From Geomonas oryzisoli (GTDB lineage: Bacteria > Desulfobacterota > Desulfuromonadia > Geobacterales > Geobacteraceae): a stretch of DNA of 64,000 bases. The translations under genes and the position numbers were made by a program. Shown one piece after another: positions 46,797 to 56,209 of this stretch (the stretch's first letter is position 1; every line of letters starts with the position of its first letter). The notes below the pieces were generated by a model. It ran no database searches and was not told the origin of the DNA. It was given only the letters and a program-made list of their open reading frames with translations. The DNA is taken from assembly GCF_018986915.1 (NCBI RefSeq), contig NZ_CP076723.1, forward strand, positions 963,501 to 1,027,500. Direction: 5' to 3'.

Positions 46797-48326
46797 TTAC
46801 TCCGCCTTTTCCTCGATCCTCGGGAAGAGGGCCTCGGCCTTGGCGATGGTGGTGCCGGGCTTGAGGCCGCCCCAGGCGAGCCCTTCGGCGCTGGCTTCTT
46901 CCGGCCAACCCAGGCAGCACAGACCCTTCTGCGCGGTCTTGGGCATGAAGGCGGAGAGAAGCGTGTAGACCACCCTCTGGCTCTCCAGCATGTAGTACAT
47001 GACGGTGGAGAGACGCTCCCGCTGCTCGGGGTCCTTGGCCAGGGCCCACGGGGCGGTTTCATCGATGTACTTGTTGCCGGCGGAGATCACTTCCCAGATC
47101 GCCTGCAGCGCGCGGCTGAAGGCCAGCTCCTCTATGAAGTTGTCCACCTGATCGATCATGGCCACGGTCTTCTCACGGTACGCCTTGTCCAACTCGGTTT
47201 CCTCGCCCGGCGCCTGCAGTATCCCGCCGAAGTACTTGCCCAGCATGGCGGTGGAGCGGTTCAAAAGGTTGCCCAGGTCGTTGGCCAGGTCGGAGTTGAT
47301 GCGGTGAATGAGCGCCTGGTGCGAGAAGTCGCCGTCGAGACCGAAGGGGACCTCGCGCAAGAGGAAGTAGCGCACCGCGTCCACGCCGTACTTGTCGACC
47401 AGCATGTTGGGCTCGACCACGTTCTGCAGGCTCTTGCTCATCTTCTGCCCCTCGACGGTCCACCAGCCGTGGGCGAACACCTTCTTCGGGATCGGGAGGC
47501 CGGCCGCCATCAGGAAGGTGGGCCAGTAGACGGTGTGGAACCTCAGGATGTCCTTGCCGATCAGGTGCACGTCGCAGGGCCAGTACTTGCCGAAGTCGCC
47601 GCCCTCCTCGGGGTAGCCGAGCGCGGTGATGTAGTTGGTGAGCGCGTCGAACCAGACGTAGACCACGTGCTTGTCGTTGCCCGGGACCGGGATCCCCCAC
47701 TGGAAGGTGGTGCGGGACACGGAGAGGTCACGCAACCCCTCTTTCACGAAGGAGATGATCTCGTTCCTACGGCTCTTGGGCTGGATGAAGTCCGGGTTGG
47801 CCTCGATGTGGGCCAGCAACTGGTCCTGGTACTTGCTCATCCTGAAGAAGTAGGACTCCTCCTTGAGCTTTTCGGTGGGACGGTTGCAGTCCGGGCACTT
47901 GTAGTCGATCAGCTGGGTCTCGGTCCAGAAGGTCTCGCACGGGGTGCAGTACCAATCCTCGTACTCGCCCAGATAGATGTCGCCCTTCTCCATGACCCGC
48001 TCAAAGAGGACGGAAACCCCCTTCTTGTGGCGCTCCTGGGTGGTGCGGATGAAGTCGGTGTTGGAGATCTCCAGCTTCTCCCAGAGCGACTGGAAGCGCT
48101 TCATGACGCGGTCTGCCAGCTCAAGCGGGGTCTCGCCGGCCGCGGTGGCTGCCTTCTCGACCTTCTGGCCGTGCTCGTCGGTGCCGGTCAGGAAGAAGAC
48201 GTCGAAACCCTTGAGCCGTTTGTAGCGCGCCAGCACGTCCGCGGCCAGGGTGGTGTAAGCGTGCCCTATGTGCGGGACGTCATTTACGTAGTAGATGGGG
48301 GTGGTGACGTAAAAAGCGGGTTTCAT
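46797..48326 (-). CDS. metG: Methionyl-tRNA synthetase
   Basis: A 509-residue class I synthetase charging tRNA-Met. Signature PIYYVNDVPHIGHAY (HIGH), TGTDEHGQK, zinc site CTPCETFW ... CPDCNRP and KMSKSLQN (KMSKS) are intact. It lacks the C-terminal EMAP/tRNA-binding extension of E. coli MetG (677 residues), which is normal for the short form. AAGGAGA precedes the ATG, and its start overlaps the ricT stop by 3 bases (ATGA). Confidence 0.96.
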   Translation of the reverse strand: MKPAFYVTTPIYYVNDVPHIGHAYTTLAADVLARYKRLKGFDVFFLTGTDEHGQKVEKAATAAGETPLELADRVMKRFQSLWEKLEISNTDFIRTTQERHKKGVSVLFERVMEKGDIYLGEYEDWYCTPCETFWTETQLIDYKCPDCNRPTEKLKEESYFFRMSKYQDQLLAHIEANPDFIQPKSRRNEIISFVKEGLRDLSVSRTTFQWGIPVPGNDKHVVYVWFDALTNYITALGYPEEGGDFGKYWPCDVHLIGKDILRFHTVYWPTFLMAAGLPIPKKVFAHGWWTVEGQKMSKSLQNVVEPNMLVDKYGVDAVRYFLLREVPFGLDGDFSHQALIHRINSDLANDLGNLLNRSTAMLGKYFGGILQAPGEETELDKAYREKTVAMIDQVDNFIEELAFSRALQAIWEVISAGNKYIDETAPWALAKDPEQRERLSTVMYYMLESQRVVYTLLSAFMPKTAQKGLCCLGWPEEASAEGLAWGGLKPGTTIAKAEALFPRIEEKAE

Positions 48327-49261
48327 TGTGGTTTCTCCTTTTTCCTTTCCTTGACGTCGACGGGCCTGTTGCGGCGCTGCTTGCCGGGACCCTGGGGTTT
48401 CCCCTTGTCGCCCCCCTGCTGTTCACCCTTGCCCTGCGGCGGCTTCTTGACGCGGTCGCTGATGTTCTCGGGTGCGATGTCCTCCCCTTTCAGCGTCACC
48501 AGCGAGTCGTCGGCCGTTTTCAGCGTCACCGTCTGTTCCAGCACGTTCACCTTGACCACCTCGCCGTCGTGGCAGCCGCACTGCACCCGCTTGCCGCACT
48601 TGGGGAGACCCTTTCTGAGCGAGCAGTAGGTGTCGAACTCGTAGGAGAGGCAGCACAGGAGCCTGCCGCATTGCCCCGAGATCTTGCTCGGGTTGAGCGC
48701 CAGGTTCTGTTCCTTGGCCATCTTTACCGAGACCGGCTCGAACTCGCGCAGGTAAGAGGAGCAGCAAAGCTCGCGACCGCAGATGCCGATGCCGCCGACC
48801 ATCTTGGATTCGTCCCTCACCCCGATCTGGCGCATCTCGATTCTGGTGTGGAAGGCGTGGGCCAGGTCCTTGACCAGTTCGCGGAAGTCCACACGGCCGT
48901 CGGCGGTGAAGTAGAAGATCGCCTTGGAACCGTCGAAGAGGTATTCAACCTTTACGAGCTTCATGTCCATGTTCCGCTCTTTGATCCGGGCGAGGCAGAA
49001 CTTGTGGGCTTCCTTCTCCTTTGCCGTGTTAGCGGCAAGGGTCGCCAGGTCGGCCAGTTCGGCCAGACGCTGCACCGGCTTGGTCCCCTCCGGGACCAGC
49101 GCGTCGTCCACCTCGATGGGACCCGCCACGACCTGTCCTATGCTTTTACCCCGCTCGGTCTCCACGATAACCCGGTCGCCCGCCTTCACGTTGGCCTTGC
49201 CGGCGGTGAAGTCGTAGAGTTTGCCCGCGGTGGTGAATTGAATCCTTACAATCTTTGCCAA
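48323..49261 (-). CDS. PSP1/RicT-like protein
   Basis: A 312-residue PSP1-domain protein. VRIQFTTAGKLYDFTAG begins it, and the Cys-rich core VGGIGICGRELCCSSYL with ISGQCGRLLCCLSYE is the family hallmark. In Bacillus the YaaT (RicT) homologue joins a complex with RicA/RicF that affects RNase Y and carries FeS clusters. The C-terminal extension (about 255-312) is basic and disordered. Start: TTG 49261 has GGAGG five bases upstream; TTG 49273 would make the ribosome site part of the gene. The gene lies between holB and metG, an order seen in many bacteria. Confidence 0.9.
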   Translation of the reverse strand: MAKIVRIQFTTAGKLYDFTAGKANVKAGDRVIVETERGKSIGQVVAGPIEVDDALVPEGTKPVQRLAELADLATLAANTAKEKEAHKFCLARIKERNMDMKLVKVEYLFDGSKAIFYFTADGRVDFRELVKDLAHAFHTRIEMRQIGVRDESKMVGGIGICGRELCCSSYLREFEPVSVKMAKEQNLALNPSKISGQCGRLLCCLSYEFDTYCSLRKGLPKCGKRVQCGCHDGEVVKVNVLEQTVTLKTADDSLVTLKGEDIAPENISDRVKKPPQGKGEQQGGDKGKPQGPGKQRRNRPVDVKERKKEKPQ

Positions 49262-49325
49262 AAATGCCTCCAAAGAGAAAACAGGTCTTGGTTAACCTGT
49301 GGTTCGTGTACCAGGTGCTACTGGT

Positions 49326-50288
49326 CTACCGCGCCGCGAGGCGCATGAAGAAAACCTCCAGTGCCAGCCTCGCGTTCACGTTGCGAACAAGCAGGCGGCG
49401 CATGCTGACCAGCTGCTCGATCAGTTCGATGCTTGCCTCCTCCGTGCAGCGCCCGGCCTCTCTCGCCACCAGGTGCGCCAGGTCCGAGTTGGCCAGCGCG
49501 TCCGGCGTCGAGCGGTAGATGAGCACGTCCCGGAGAAAGGACAGGAGCAGCTCGAGGAATCCGGGAAGCCCTTCCTTATCCGCGGCAAGTTCCTCCGCGG
49601 TGGAAAACAGGGTGTTGATGTCCTTGAGGTTCAGGGCGAGCACCCGTTCCAGAAAGCTCACCCGACCTTCGAGGACGCCGTCCCCGGCAACCTCCAGGGC
49701 CCGGCTCAGGCTGCCGCCGGAAAGCGAGGCCGCCACCCGCGCCGCCTCTGCCGGGAACTGGTCCCGCACCAGGCGCCCCTCGATCAGCTCGGCCGGTAGC
49801 GGCTGGAAATCGAGCGTCTGGCAGCGGGACAGGATGGTCTGCAAGACGGCGGAGCGCTCGGCGGTGATCAGGATCATCAGCGCGTTGCCAGGCGGTTCCT
49901 CCAGGGTCTTCAGCAGGGCGTTGCCCGAGGCCAGGTTGAGCTTCTCGGCGCCGTCGATGATGCACGCCTTCTTGGGCGCCTCGAACGGACGGTAGGAGAG
50001 CTCCTTCTGCAGTTCCCTGACTTGGTCGATCTTGATGAAGGCGCCGTCGGGCTCCAGGATGTGCAGGTCCGGGTGCTGCCCGCTGGCGATCTTGCGGCAG
50101 GAGGAGCAGACCCCGCAGGCCTCTTCCTTGCCGCAGAAAACCGCCTGAACCATGGCCAGGGCGGTCTTTTTCTTGCCGCACCCGTCGATGCCGGAGAAGA
50201 GGTACGCATGCGCCACCCGCTCCAGCGCAATGGAGCGCTTCAGCACCGAGATGGCCCGGTCCTGTCCGATTACTTCCGAGAAGGGCAT
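49326..50288 (-). CDS. holB: DNA polymerase III delta-prime subunit
   Basis: A 320-residue AAA+ clamp-loader subunit. AYLFSGIDGCGKKKTALAMV (P-loop-like), zinc-type CGVCSSCRKIASG, the PDLHILEPDG segment and KACIIDGAEKLNLASGNALL followed by TLEEPPGNALMILIT are typical. Delta-prime usually does not hydrolyse ATP and acts as stator of the complex. Directly follows tmk with no gap; ricT and metG lie downstream in the same orientation. Confidence 0.93.
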   Translation of the reverse strand: MPFSEVIGQDRAISVLKRSIALERVAHAYLFSGIDGCGKKKTALAMVQAVFCGKEEACGVCSSCRKIASGQHPDLHILEPDGAFIKIDQVRELQKELSYRPFEAPKKACIIDGAEKLNLASGNALLKTLEEPPGNALMILITAERSAVLQTILSRCQTLDFQPLPAELIEGRLVRDQFPAEAARVAASLSGGSLSRALEVAGDGVLEGRVSFLERVLALNLKDINTLFSTAEELAADKEGLPGFLELLLSFLRDVLIYRSTPDALANSDLAHLVAREAGRCTEEASIELIEQLVSMRRLLVRNVNARLALEVFFMRLAAR

Positions 50289-50936
50289 CTAGCGCCTACC
50301 TGCCGGGAGTCGGTCCATGAGCGCCGCGGTGACCAGTACCTCGGTCCTCGCCACGTCGCCGGAGCCGTCCACCACCACGAAGCGTTCCGGATAGGCCCGC
50401 GCCAGCGCCAGGTAGCCATCGCGCACCCGCTCGTGGAAGCGTACCGATTCCAGCTCGAAACGCTCTTCGCGTGCGCCGGTGGTGGCCTCGATGCGGGACA
50501 GGGCGCGGGACAGCCCTACCTGGACCGGGCAGTCGATGAGCACGGTGAGGTCCGGTTGTACCCCGCCGGTGGCGAGCACGTTCAACTGGTGGATGACGTC
50601 GAGGTCGAGCTCCCTGCCGTGTCCCTGGTAGGCCACGGTGGCGTCGGTGAACCGGTCGCACAGCACCGTTTCGCCCCGCTTAAGCGCCGGGGCGATCACC
50701 TCCTGAACGTGCTGGGCGCGTGCCGCCGCGTAGAGCAACAGTTCGGCCAGCGGCGTGATGGCGCTGTTATTGGCGTCGAGCAGGATGGCGCGCATCTGGT
50801 CCGCGATGGGGCACCCCCCCGGCTCGCGGGTCGCCACCACCGTCTCTCCGGCCGACTCCAGGCGCTCCTTGAGGAGCCTCAACTGGGTTGTTTTGCCGCA
50901 CCCTTCAACGCCTTCAAATGTAATGAAAAAGCCCAT
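50289..50936 (-). CDS. tmk: Thymidylate kinase
   Basis: A 215-residue kinase phosphorylating dTMP to dTDP. The P-loop is FEGVEGCGKTTQ; DR(F/Y) in LCDRFTDATVAYQGHGRELD and the substrate-side TREPGGCPIADQMR are present. The first gene of the minus-strand block tmk-holB-ricT-metG. Confidence 0.95.
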   Translation of the reverse strand: MGFFITFEGVEGCGKTTQLRLLKERLESAGETVVATREPGGCPIADQMRAILLDANNSAITPLAELLLYAAARAQHVQEVIAPALKRGETVLCDRFTDATVAYQGHGRELDLDVIHQLNVLATGGVQPDLTVLIDCPVQVGLSRALSRIEATTGAREERFELESVRFHERVRDGYLALARAYPERFVVVDGSGDVARTEVLVTAALMDRLPAGRR

Positions 50937-51119
50937 GTCTTAGGTCTCATGATCCCCTATAAAATCACTGAATTATATGGGAGGGGTGATTATTATGCAA
51001 GATTTAAATGCCCCCGCGAAGGCCTGTGGCGCAAGGGCTGGCCGCCACTGGCGCCGGTTTACGTGACACCGCCGGAAGAGCTCCCTCACGCGGCCACGCC
51101 GCTGCCGCTGAGAACCCTA

Positions 51120-51148
51120 TTGCCATGCCGCCCCCCTTTGTCTATATT
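51120..51148 (+). promoter_or_regulatory. Promoter for rnc operon
   Basis: TTGCCA, a 17-base spacer and TATATT, about 35 bases before rnc. Confidence 0.6.
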
Positions 51149-51182
51149 TGGCTCAAATTAAGGATAGGTACGGGCATTCATC

Positions 51183-51881
51183 ATGAACGAAAAGCTGGAC
51201 GATACCCTGGCGGGACTCGAGGCGCGCATCAAGTACCGGTTCGCCAACCCCGAGCTGCTGCAAGAGGCGCTGACCCATCGCACCTACGTCAACGAGGCAG
51301 GGGGGAAGGACAATCAGCGGCTGGAGTTCTTCGGGGACGCCGTGCTCGATTTCCTGCTCTCCGATCTTTTGCTGCGACGCTTTCCGGAGAGCCGCGAGGG
51401 GGAGCTGACCAAGATGCGGGCGGCGCTGGTGGACGAGGTGAGTCTGGCACGCATCGCTGCCGAACTGGAGCTGGGCGCCTCCCTGCGCCTCGGGCGCGGC
51501 GAGGAGAAAGGGGGAGGGCGGCAGAAACGCTCGCTTTTGGCGGACGCCTTCGAGGCCCTGCTCGCCGCACTCTATCTGGACGGCGGCATCGAGGCGGCGC
51601 GGCGCGTGGTGCACGAGCTGTTCGAGCCCCTGCTGGATTCTCCGGATATGCTCTGCGGGCGGGACGCCAAGACCGAGCTGCAGGAGCAGGCGAGAACCCT
51701 GCGCCGGGAGCTGCCGCGCTACCAACTGAAAGAGGCCACCGGCCCCGACCACGACCGCCGCTTCACCGTCGAGGTGTACCTGGGCGATGATCTGATGGGG
51801 GAGGGGGTGGGCAGGACCAAGAAAGAAGCCGAGCAGGACGCCGCCCGTGCCGCTACCTTCCTCCTCAAGGGGGAGCGGTGA
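51183..51881 (+). CDS. rnc: Ribonuclease III
   Basis: A 232-residue double-strand-specific RNase that matures rRNA and degrades structured RNA. The catalytic signature is NQRLEFFGDAVLDFLLS with Glu and Asp metal ligands, and the second acidic set is LLADAFEALLAALYLDGG. The C-terminal dsRNA-binding domain (about 155-230) ends GVGRTKKEAEQDAARAA. The stop overlaps the next gene by 4 bases. Confidence 0.96.
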   Translation: MNEKLDDTLAGLEARIKYRFANPELLQEALTHRTYVNEAGGKDNQRLEFFGDAVLDFLLSDLLLRRFPESREGELTKMRAALVDEVSLARIAAELELGASLRLGRGEEKGGGRQKRSLLADAFEALLAALYLDGGIEAARRVVHELFEPLLDSPDMLCGRDAKTELQEQARTLRRELPRYQLKEATGPDHDRRFTVEVYLGDDLMGEGVGRTKKEAEQDAARAATFLLKGER

Positions 51882-52930
51882 GACCGCTGCTGGTCCCCTT
51901 CTTCATTTCCCACCAGGGGTGCCCGCACCGCTGTGTGTTCTGCAATCAGGTCCGGGTTGCCGGCGCGGCAGGGACCCTGCCTACCCCGGCGCAACTGCTG
52001 CACCGCATCGAGGAGTACCACCTGGGAGCTCCGGCGCGGCAACTGGAAGTCGCCTTTTACGGCGGCAGCTTCACCGCTATGCCGCGCCGGGACCAGGAGG
52101 GGCTGTTGCTCCCCCTGCAACCGCTTTTGCGCGCCGGCGCCCTGCAGTCGGTGCGGCTCTCCACGCGACCCGATGCAGTAGACCCGGATACGGCGCGTTT
52201 CCTGAAACGGCACGGCGTGGCCACCGTTGAGCTCGGTGTGCAGTCGCTGCATGCCGAGGTGCTCGAGCTGTCCGGGCGCGGCCATGGGGCAGACGAGGTG
52301 GAGCGGTCGGTGGCGGTCCTCAAGGAGGCTGGCATCGAGGTCGGCATCCAGCTCATGCCGGGACTCCCCGGCGATACGCCGCAGCGCGCGCTCGCTTCGC
52401 TGCGGCGGGCCCTCGATCTGAAACCTGCCTTTCTGCGCATCTACCCCACCCTGGTGATCGAGGGGACCGAACTGGCGCGGCGCTACCGCGAGGGAAGCTA
52501 CCGGCCCCTCGACCTGCCGCAGGCGGTGACCCTGTGCAAGGAGATGTTGGAGGCGGCCGGGCGGGCAGGCATCCCGGTGATCCGCTTCGGGCTGCAGCCC
52601 ACCTCCGAGCTCGACTCGCCCGGGGTGGTGCTGGCCGGTCCCTACCATCCAGCCTTCGGACAGCTGGTCGAGTCCGAACTCTGCTTCGACCGCATGTGCG
52701 ACCTGCTCGACGGGGTTCCCGCCGGAAGCCGGGTCAGCTTTGGCGCTCCTCCCGGCAGGGTTTCCGACCTCGTCGGGCAGAGAAGGGCAAACCTCCACCG
52801 GCTGGCGGCACGCTACGGCGTGACGGCTTCCGTGAGCGAGGAGCACGACCTCGCCCCCGACGTCATCTCCCTCACCTGGGACGAGCTCAGGCGGCACGCC
52901 CGACTCTTCGAGCCTCATTCCCGCCACTAG
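51878..52930 (+). CDS. Radical SAM protein, elongator protein 3-like
   Basis: A 350-residue radical SAM enzyme. The cluster motif is HQGCPHRCVFCNQ (C-x3-C-x2-C), followed by EVAFYGGSFTAMP, a GGE-like element, and VELGVQSLHAEVLELSGRGH. The HAT half of true Elp3 is absent, so it is of the short Elp3-like/YhcC-type. GTG 51878 overlaps the rnc stop (GTGA). The reaction is unknown. Proximity to rnc and era, both RNA-related, is suggestive only. Confidence 0.88.
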   Translation: MRPLLVPFFISHQGCPHRCVFCNQVRVAGAAGTLPTPAQLLHRIEEYHLGAPARQLEVAFYGGSFTAMPRRDQEGLLLPLQPLLRAGALQSVRLSTRPDAVDPDTARFLKRHGVATVELGVQSLHAEVLELSGRGHGADEVERSVAVLKEAGIEVGIQLMPGLPGDTPQRALASLRRALDLKPAFLRIYPTLVIEGTELARRYREGSYRPLDLPQAVTLCKEMLEAAGRAGIPVIRFGLQPTSELDSPGVVLAGPYHPAFGQLVESELCFDRMCDLLDGVPAGSRVSFGAPPGRVSDLVGQRRANLHRLAARYGVTASVSEEHDLAPDVISLTWDELRRHARLFEPHSRH

Positions 52931-53067
52931 GCAGAACGCCTGTTCGAGGTATACTGTGTCGGTGCGCCTTACACCGGTGCGGATGCAAAGAACGCTTTCC
53001 TTGCCGAATCAATTCCCGTATGTTGTAACGCTTTGACTACCGCAACAAGAGCCAGGAGGGCATGTAG

Positions 53068-53964
53068 ATGTCTGATAAGATATTCCGTTCCGGTTTCGTC
53101 TCCATCGTGGGGCGGCCGAACGTCGGTAAATCCACGTTGTTGAACCGCATCCTCGGTGAGAAGCTGATGATCACCTCGGACAAGCCGCAGACCACCCGCA
53201 ACCAGATCAAGGGGATCCACAACGTGCCGGGGGGGCAGATCGTTTTCCTCGACACCCCGGGCATCCACCGCGCCAAGACCCGCCTCAACAAGTTCATGGT
53301 CGAGGAGGCGCTCTCCTCGGTGCAGGGCGTGGACCTGATCCTGTTCCTGGTCGACGGCGCCTTCGATCCCGAGAAAGAGGCGGGCATGATCAAGGAGGTC
53401 CTCTCCGGCGTCGAGGCCCCGGTGATCCTGGTGCTGAACAAGATCGACCTGATACCGAAGGGGGATCTGCTGGGGCGCATGGCGGCCTACGGGGAGACCT
53501 ACCCCTTCAAGGAGATCATCCCGGTGTCCGCCGCTTCCGGCGACGGCGTCGAGCAACTGGTGCAACTGGTGCACGGGCTCTTGCCCGAGGGGCCCTGCTA
53601 TTTTCCGGACGACATCCTGACCGACGTGCCGGAGCGCTTTATCGTGGCCGAGATCATCCGCGAGAAGATCTTCCGGCTGACCCGCGACGAGGTTCCCTAT
53701 TCGACGGCGGTGGTGGTGGACAGCTTCAAGGAGCGGGAAACCGGGGTGGTGGCGATCCAGGCCACCATCAATGTGGAGCGCGACTCCCAGAAGGGGATCA
53801 TCATCGGCCGCAAGGGCGACATGCTCAAGAAGATAGGTTCCCAGGCGCGCCAGGAGATCGAGCGGCTCTTGGACACCAAGGTTTTCCTGGAGCTGTTCGT
53901 GCGGGTGAGTGGCGAGTGGAGCGACAACAGCCGCATGCTCAAGGAGTTCGGCTACGACTCGTGA
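53068..53964 (+). CDS. era: GTPase Era
   Basis: A 298-residue GTPase required for 30S ribosome assembly. Motifs: G1 [10 protein letters not shown]3 DTPG, G4 NKID, G5 VSAASG. The C-terminal KH domain (about 205-298) has [19 protein letters not shown] and contacts the 16S rRNA end. Follows the radical SAM gene by 137 bases. Confidence 0.96.
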   Translation: MSDKIFRSGFVSIVGRPNVGKSTLLNRILGEKLMITSDKPQTTRNQIKGIHNVPGGQIVFLDTPGIHRAKTRLNKFMVEEALSSVQGVDLILFLVDGAFDPEKEAGMIKEVLSGVEAPVILVLNKIDLIPKGDLLGRMAAYGETYPFKEIIPVSAASGDGVEQLVQLVHGLLPEGPCYFPDDILTDVPERFIVAEIIREKIFRLTRDEVPYSTAVVVDSFKERETGVVAIQATINVERDSQKGIIIGRKGDMLKKIGSQARQEIERLLDTKVFLELFVRVSGEWSDNSRMLKEFGYDS

Positions 53965-54155
53965 TGGGAGGATAACGCCTCCCGGGGCTCCTCATGAGTA
54001 ATCGCTTGCATCGTATAAGTTTGTTTGATAGTATAACATTGTTTTTTAATTCTGGATCGCTGGCTTCAGTGGTCACTTCAATTCTCCAGTTTTTTCTGCG
54101 GGTTTTTCGTAGATAGCCGTTTTAAAATATCGCGTATACATTAACATAGTTTTTT

Positions 54156-54184
54156 TTGACATAAGTCATGTCGGATAGTAAGGT
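54156..54184 (+). promoter_or_regulatory. Candidate promoter with palindrome before the ImcH-like gene
   Basis: TTGACA with a weak -10 (TAAGGT, 17-base spacer). The -35 overlaps a palindrome GACAT-AAGTC-ATGTC (54158-54172) that could be an operator. Confidence 0.4.
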
Positions 54185-54235
54185 TCTGCCCTATTTTTCT
54201 GTAACCATACGTAAACACGCAAGGAGACGAACACT

Positions 54236-55762
54236 ATGGCACTTAGAAAGTATGCCGGCTACGCCTGGAACCTGATCAGTCTGGTCGGCATGATCCTGGC
54301 CGTCACCGCGACGGGCCTGATCATCGGCTTCCTCTCCTACGAGGGGATCACCGGCGTTGAGAAGCCCTACCTCGGCCTGATGACCTACTTCCTCTTCCCG
54401 GGCATGCTTATCGTGGGCCTCATCCTGGTCCCGCTGGGCGCGTACGTGGTACGGGAAAAGAGGCGCAGGCACCCCGACGAGGACATCCCCCCGTTCCCGC
54501 GGGTGGACTTCAACGACGCGCACAAGCGCCATCTGTTTCTCTTCTTCGTCGTCGCCAGCATCGGCTTCGTGCTCATCGTCTCCGTGGCCTCCCTGAAAGG
54601 GTACGAGTTCACCGAGTCGACCACCTTCTGCGGTGAGCTCTGCCACCAAGTCATGGAGCCCGAGCACGTGGCGTGGGCCAACTCCCCGCACGCCAAGGTG
54701 AAATGCGTCGAGTGCCACGTGGGCCCCGGCGCCGCCTGGTACGTCAAGGCCAAGATCTCCGGCATGAGGCAGCTCTACGCGGTAGCGTTCCACACCTACC
54801 CGGAGACCATCGAAACCCCGATCGACAACCTCCGTCCGGCGCGTGATACCTGTGAGCACTGCCATTGGCCCGAGAAGTTCTACGCCGGGCGCCAGAAGGT
54901 GTTCTACCACTACGCTCCCAACGAGGAGAACACCCCGCGCGAGATCAACATGCTGATCAACATCGGCGGGACCCCGAAGAGCGAGCACCACAGGGGCATC
55001 CACTGGCACATCGGCCAGGAGGTCTCCTACATCGCTCTCGACAGGCAGCGCTCGAGCATCCCGTACATCGCCGTCAAGGAGAAGGACGGGTCCGTGACCG
55101 AGTATATGGATACCGAGAAGCCGCTCTCCAAGGACGACGTGGCCAAGGCGCAGAAGCGGGTCATGGACTGCCTGGACTGCCACAACCGTCCGGCGCACGT
55201 GTACCGCTCCCCGGCTGTGGAGATGGACGAGGCCTTCGCCGCCAAGCGCATCGATCTCGGCCTGCCGTACCTGAAGAAGGCCGCGGTGGAGATCCTGACC
55301 AGGCCGTACAAGAACAAGGAAGAGGCCAAGGCGACCATCGCCAAGGAACTCCCCGAGTACTACAACAAGAATTATCCGCAGGTGGCCAAGGACAAGGCGA
55401 AGGAACTCGCCCACGCCGTGACCGTGGTGCAGGACATCTACAACAGGAACTTCTTCCCCGCGATGAAGATCACCTGGAACACCTATCCGAACCACATCGG
55501 GCACTTCTACAGCCCGGGATGCTTCCGCTGCCACGACGGCAAGCATAAGACCGCGGCCGGCAAGGTGATTTCCAAGGACTGCAACATGTGCCACACCGTG
55601 CTGGGGCAGAAGCAGGAGAACATCCCTGCGACCAGCGCACCGGTGAAACAGTTCGTCCACCCGGTCGACATCGGCGACGAGCTCTACAAGGCGAACTGCA
55701 GCGACTGCCATGCGGCAGGCGGCCAGGACGTCCCCGGCGGCGAGAAGCACGCCAAGAAATAA
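54236..55762 (+). CDS. imcH: NapC/NirT-type multiheme cytochrome, ImcH-like
   Basis: A 508-residue inner-membrane quinol-oxidising cytochrome. Three N-terminal membrane helices (about 10-35, 45-70 and 98-122) precede a periplasmic heme region. Six CXXCH sites are visible (CVECH, CEHCH, CLDCH, CFRCH, CNMCH, CSDCH), and the first site reads CGELCH (Cys132), a CX3CH spacing, so seven hemes are likely. Length, helices and heme number fit ImcH, which is required in G. sulfurreducens for electron transfer to high-potential acceptors. The name is assigned by resemblance. AAGGAGACG precedes the ATG. Confidence 0.85.
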   Translation: MALRKYAGYAWNLISLVGMILAVTATGLIIGFLSYEGITGVEKPYLGLMTYFLFPGMLIVGLILVPLGAYVVREKRRRHPDEDIPPFPRVDFNDAHKRHLFLFFVVASIGFVLIVSVASLKGYEFTESTTFCGELCHQVMEPEHVAWANSPHAKVKCVECHVGPGAAWYVKAKISGMRQLYAVAFHTYPETIETPIDNLRPARDTCEHCHWPEKFYAGRQKVFYHYAPNEENTPREINMLINIGGTPKSEHHRGIHWHIGQEVSYIALDRQRSSIPYIAVKEKDGSVTEYMDTEKPLSKDDVAKAQKRVMDCLDCHNRPAHVYRSPAVEMDEAFAAKRIDLGLPYLKKAAVEILTRPYKNKEEAKATIAKELPEYYNKNYPQVAKDKAKELAHAVTVVQDIYNRNFFPAMKITWNTYPNHIGHFYSPGCFRCHDGKHKTAAGKVISKDCNMCHTVLGQKQENIPATSAPVKQFVHPVDIGDELYKANCSDCHAAGGQDVPGGEKHAKK

Positions 55763-55772
55763 CAGTGGCAAC

Positions 55773-55804
55773 AAAAAGCCCCCGGAGCGATCCGGGGGCT
55801 TTTT
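55773..55804 (+). terminator. Terminator after the ImcH-like gene
   Basis: Perfect stem AAAAAGCCCCCGGA / TCCGGGGGCTTTTT with a 4-base loop. Confidence 0.93.
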
Positions 55805-55885
55805 CATTTCACCGGGACCTGCAGAGTATGTTGCCCACCAAACGTTGAACGTGATCCGCGTTCCCGATGCTGCACGTGAATCGGC

Positions 55886-56012
55886 GTTCCCCCCCTTTAA
55901 CGAAGGGGGGACAGGGGGGATTTGCAGTTTAGCCAGGCATCCGCAAAGGACAGGGGGATAAGCACAAGGCAAATCCCCTCTGTCTCCCCTTCGCAAAGGG
56001 GAGGACGTGGGG
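55886..56012. repeat. Inverted pair of C/G-rich repeat units
   Basis: CCCCCCTTTAACGAAGGGGGGACAGG-type unit (split here as CCCCCCTTT ... GAAGGGGGG) ending in GGGGATTTGC is opposed by GCAAATCCCC ... CCCCTTCGCAAAGGGG. Together they could form a long hairpin. The remainder of 55805-56149 shows no gene. Confidence 0.65.
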
Positions 56013-56149
56013 GCAACGGTAGAGCTTCGGTATGGGCTGTTTCCTCTGGGCGAGGCGACAAAGATTCGCTTGTAGTCATGACGGTGTCTTTTCTGCCGAT
56101 TCGGGCCGCCAACCGGCCGGGAAGATTCGCTTTTTCGACATTAACGACG

Positions 56150-56178
56150 TTGCATCTTCATCTTAACGGTGCTATACC
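56150..56178 (+). promoter_or_regulatory. Promoter of the HTH-EIIA gene
   Basis: TTGCAT, a 17-base spacer and TATACC, about 30 bases before the ATG. Confidence 0.6.
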
Positions 56179-56209
56179 TTTTCCTGTTCTGCAATGGGGG
56201 TAACTGTCG

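Noticed and set aside
46791-48629. 612-codon plus-strand frame over metG and ricT
   Set aside because: Antisense of two well-defined genes; no start signals or domains.
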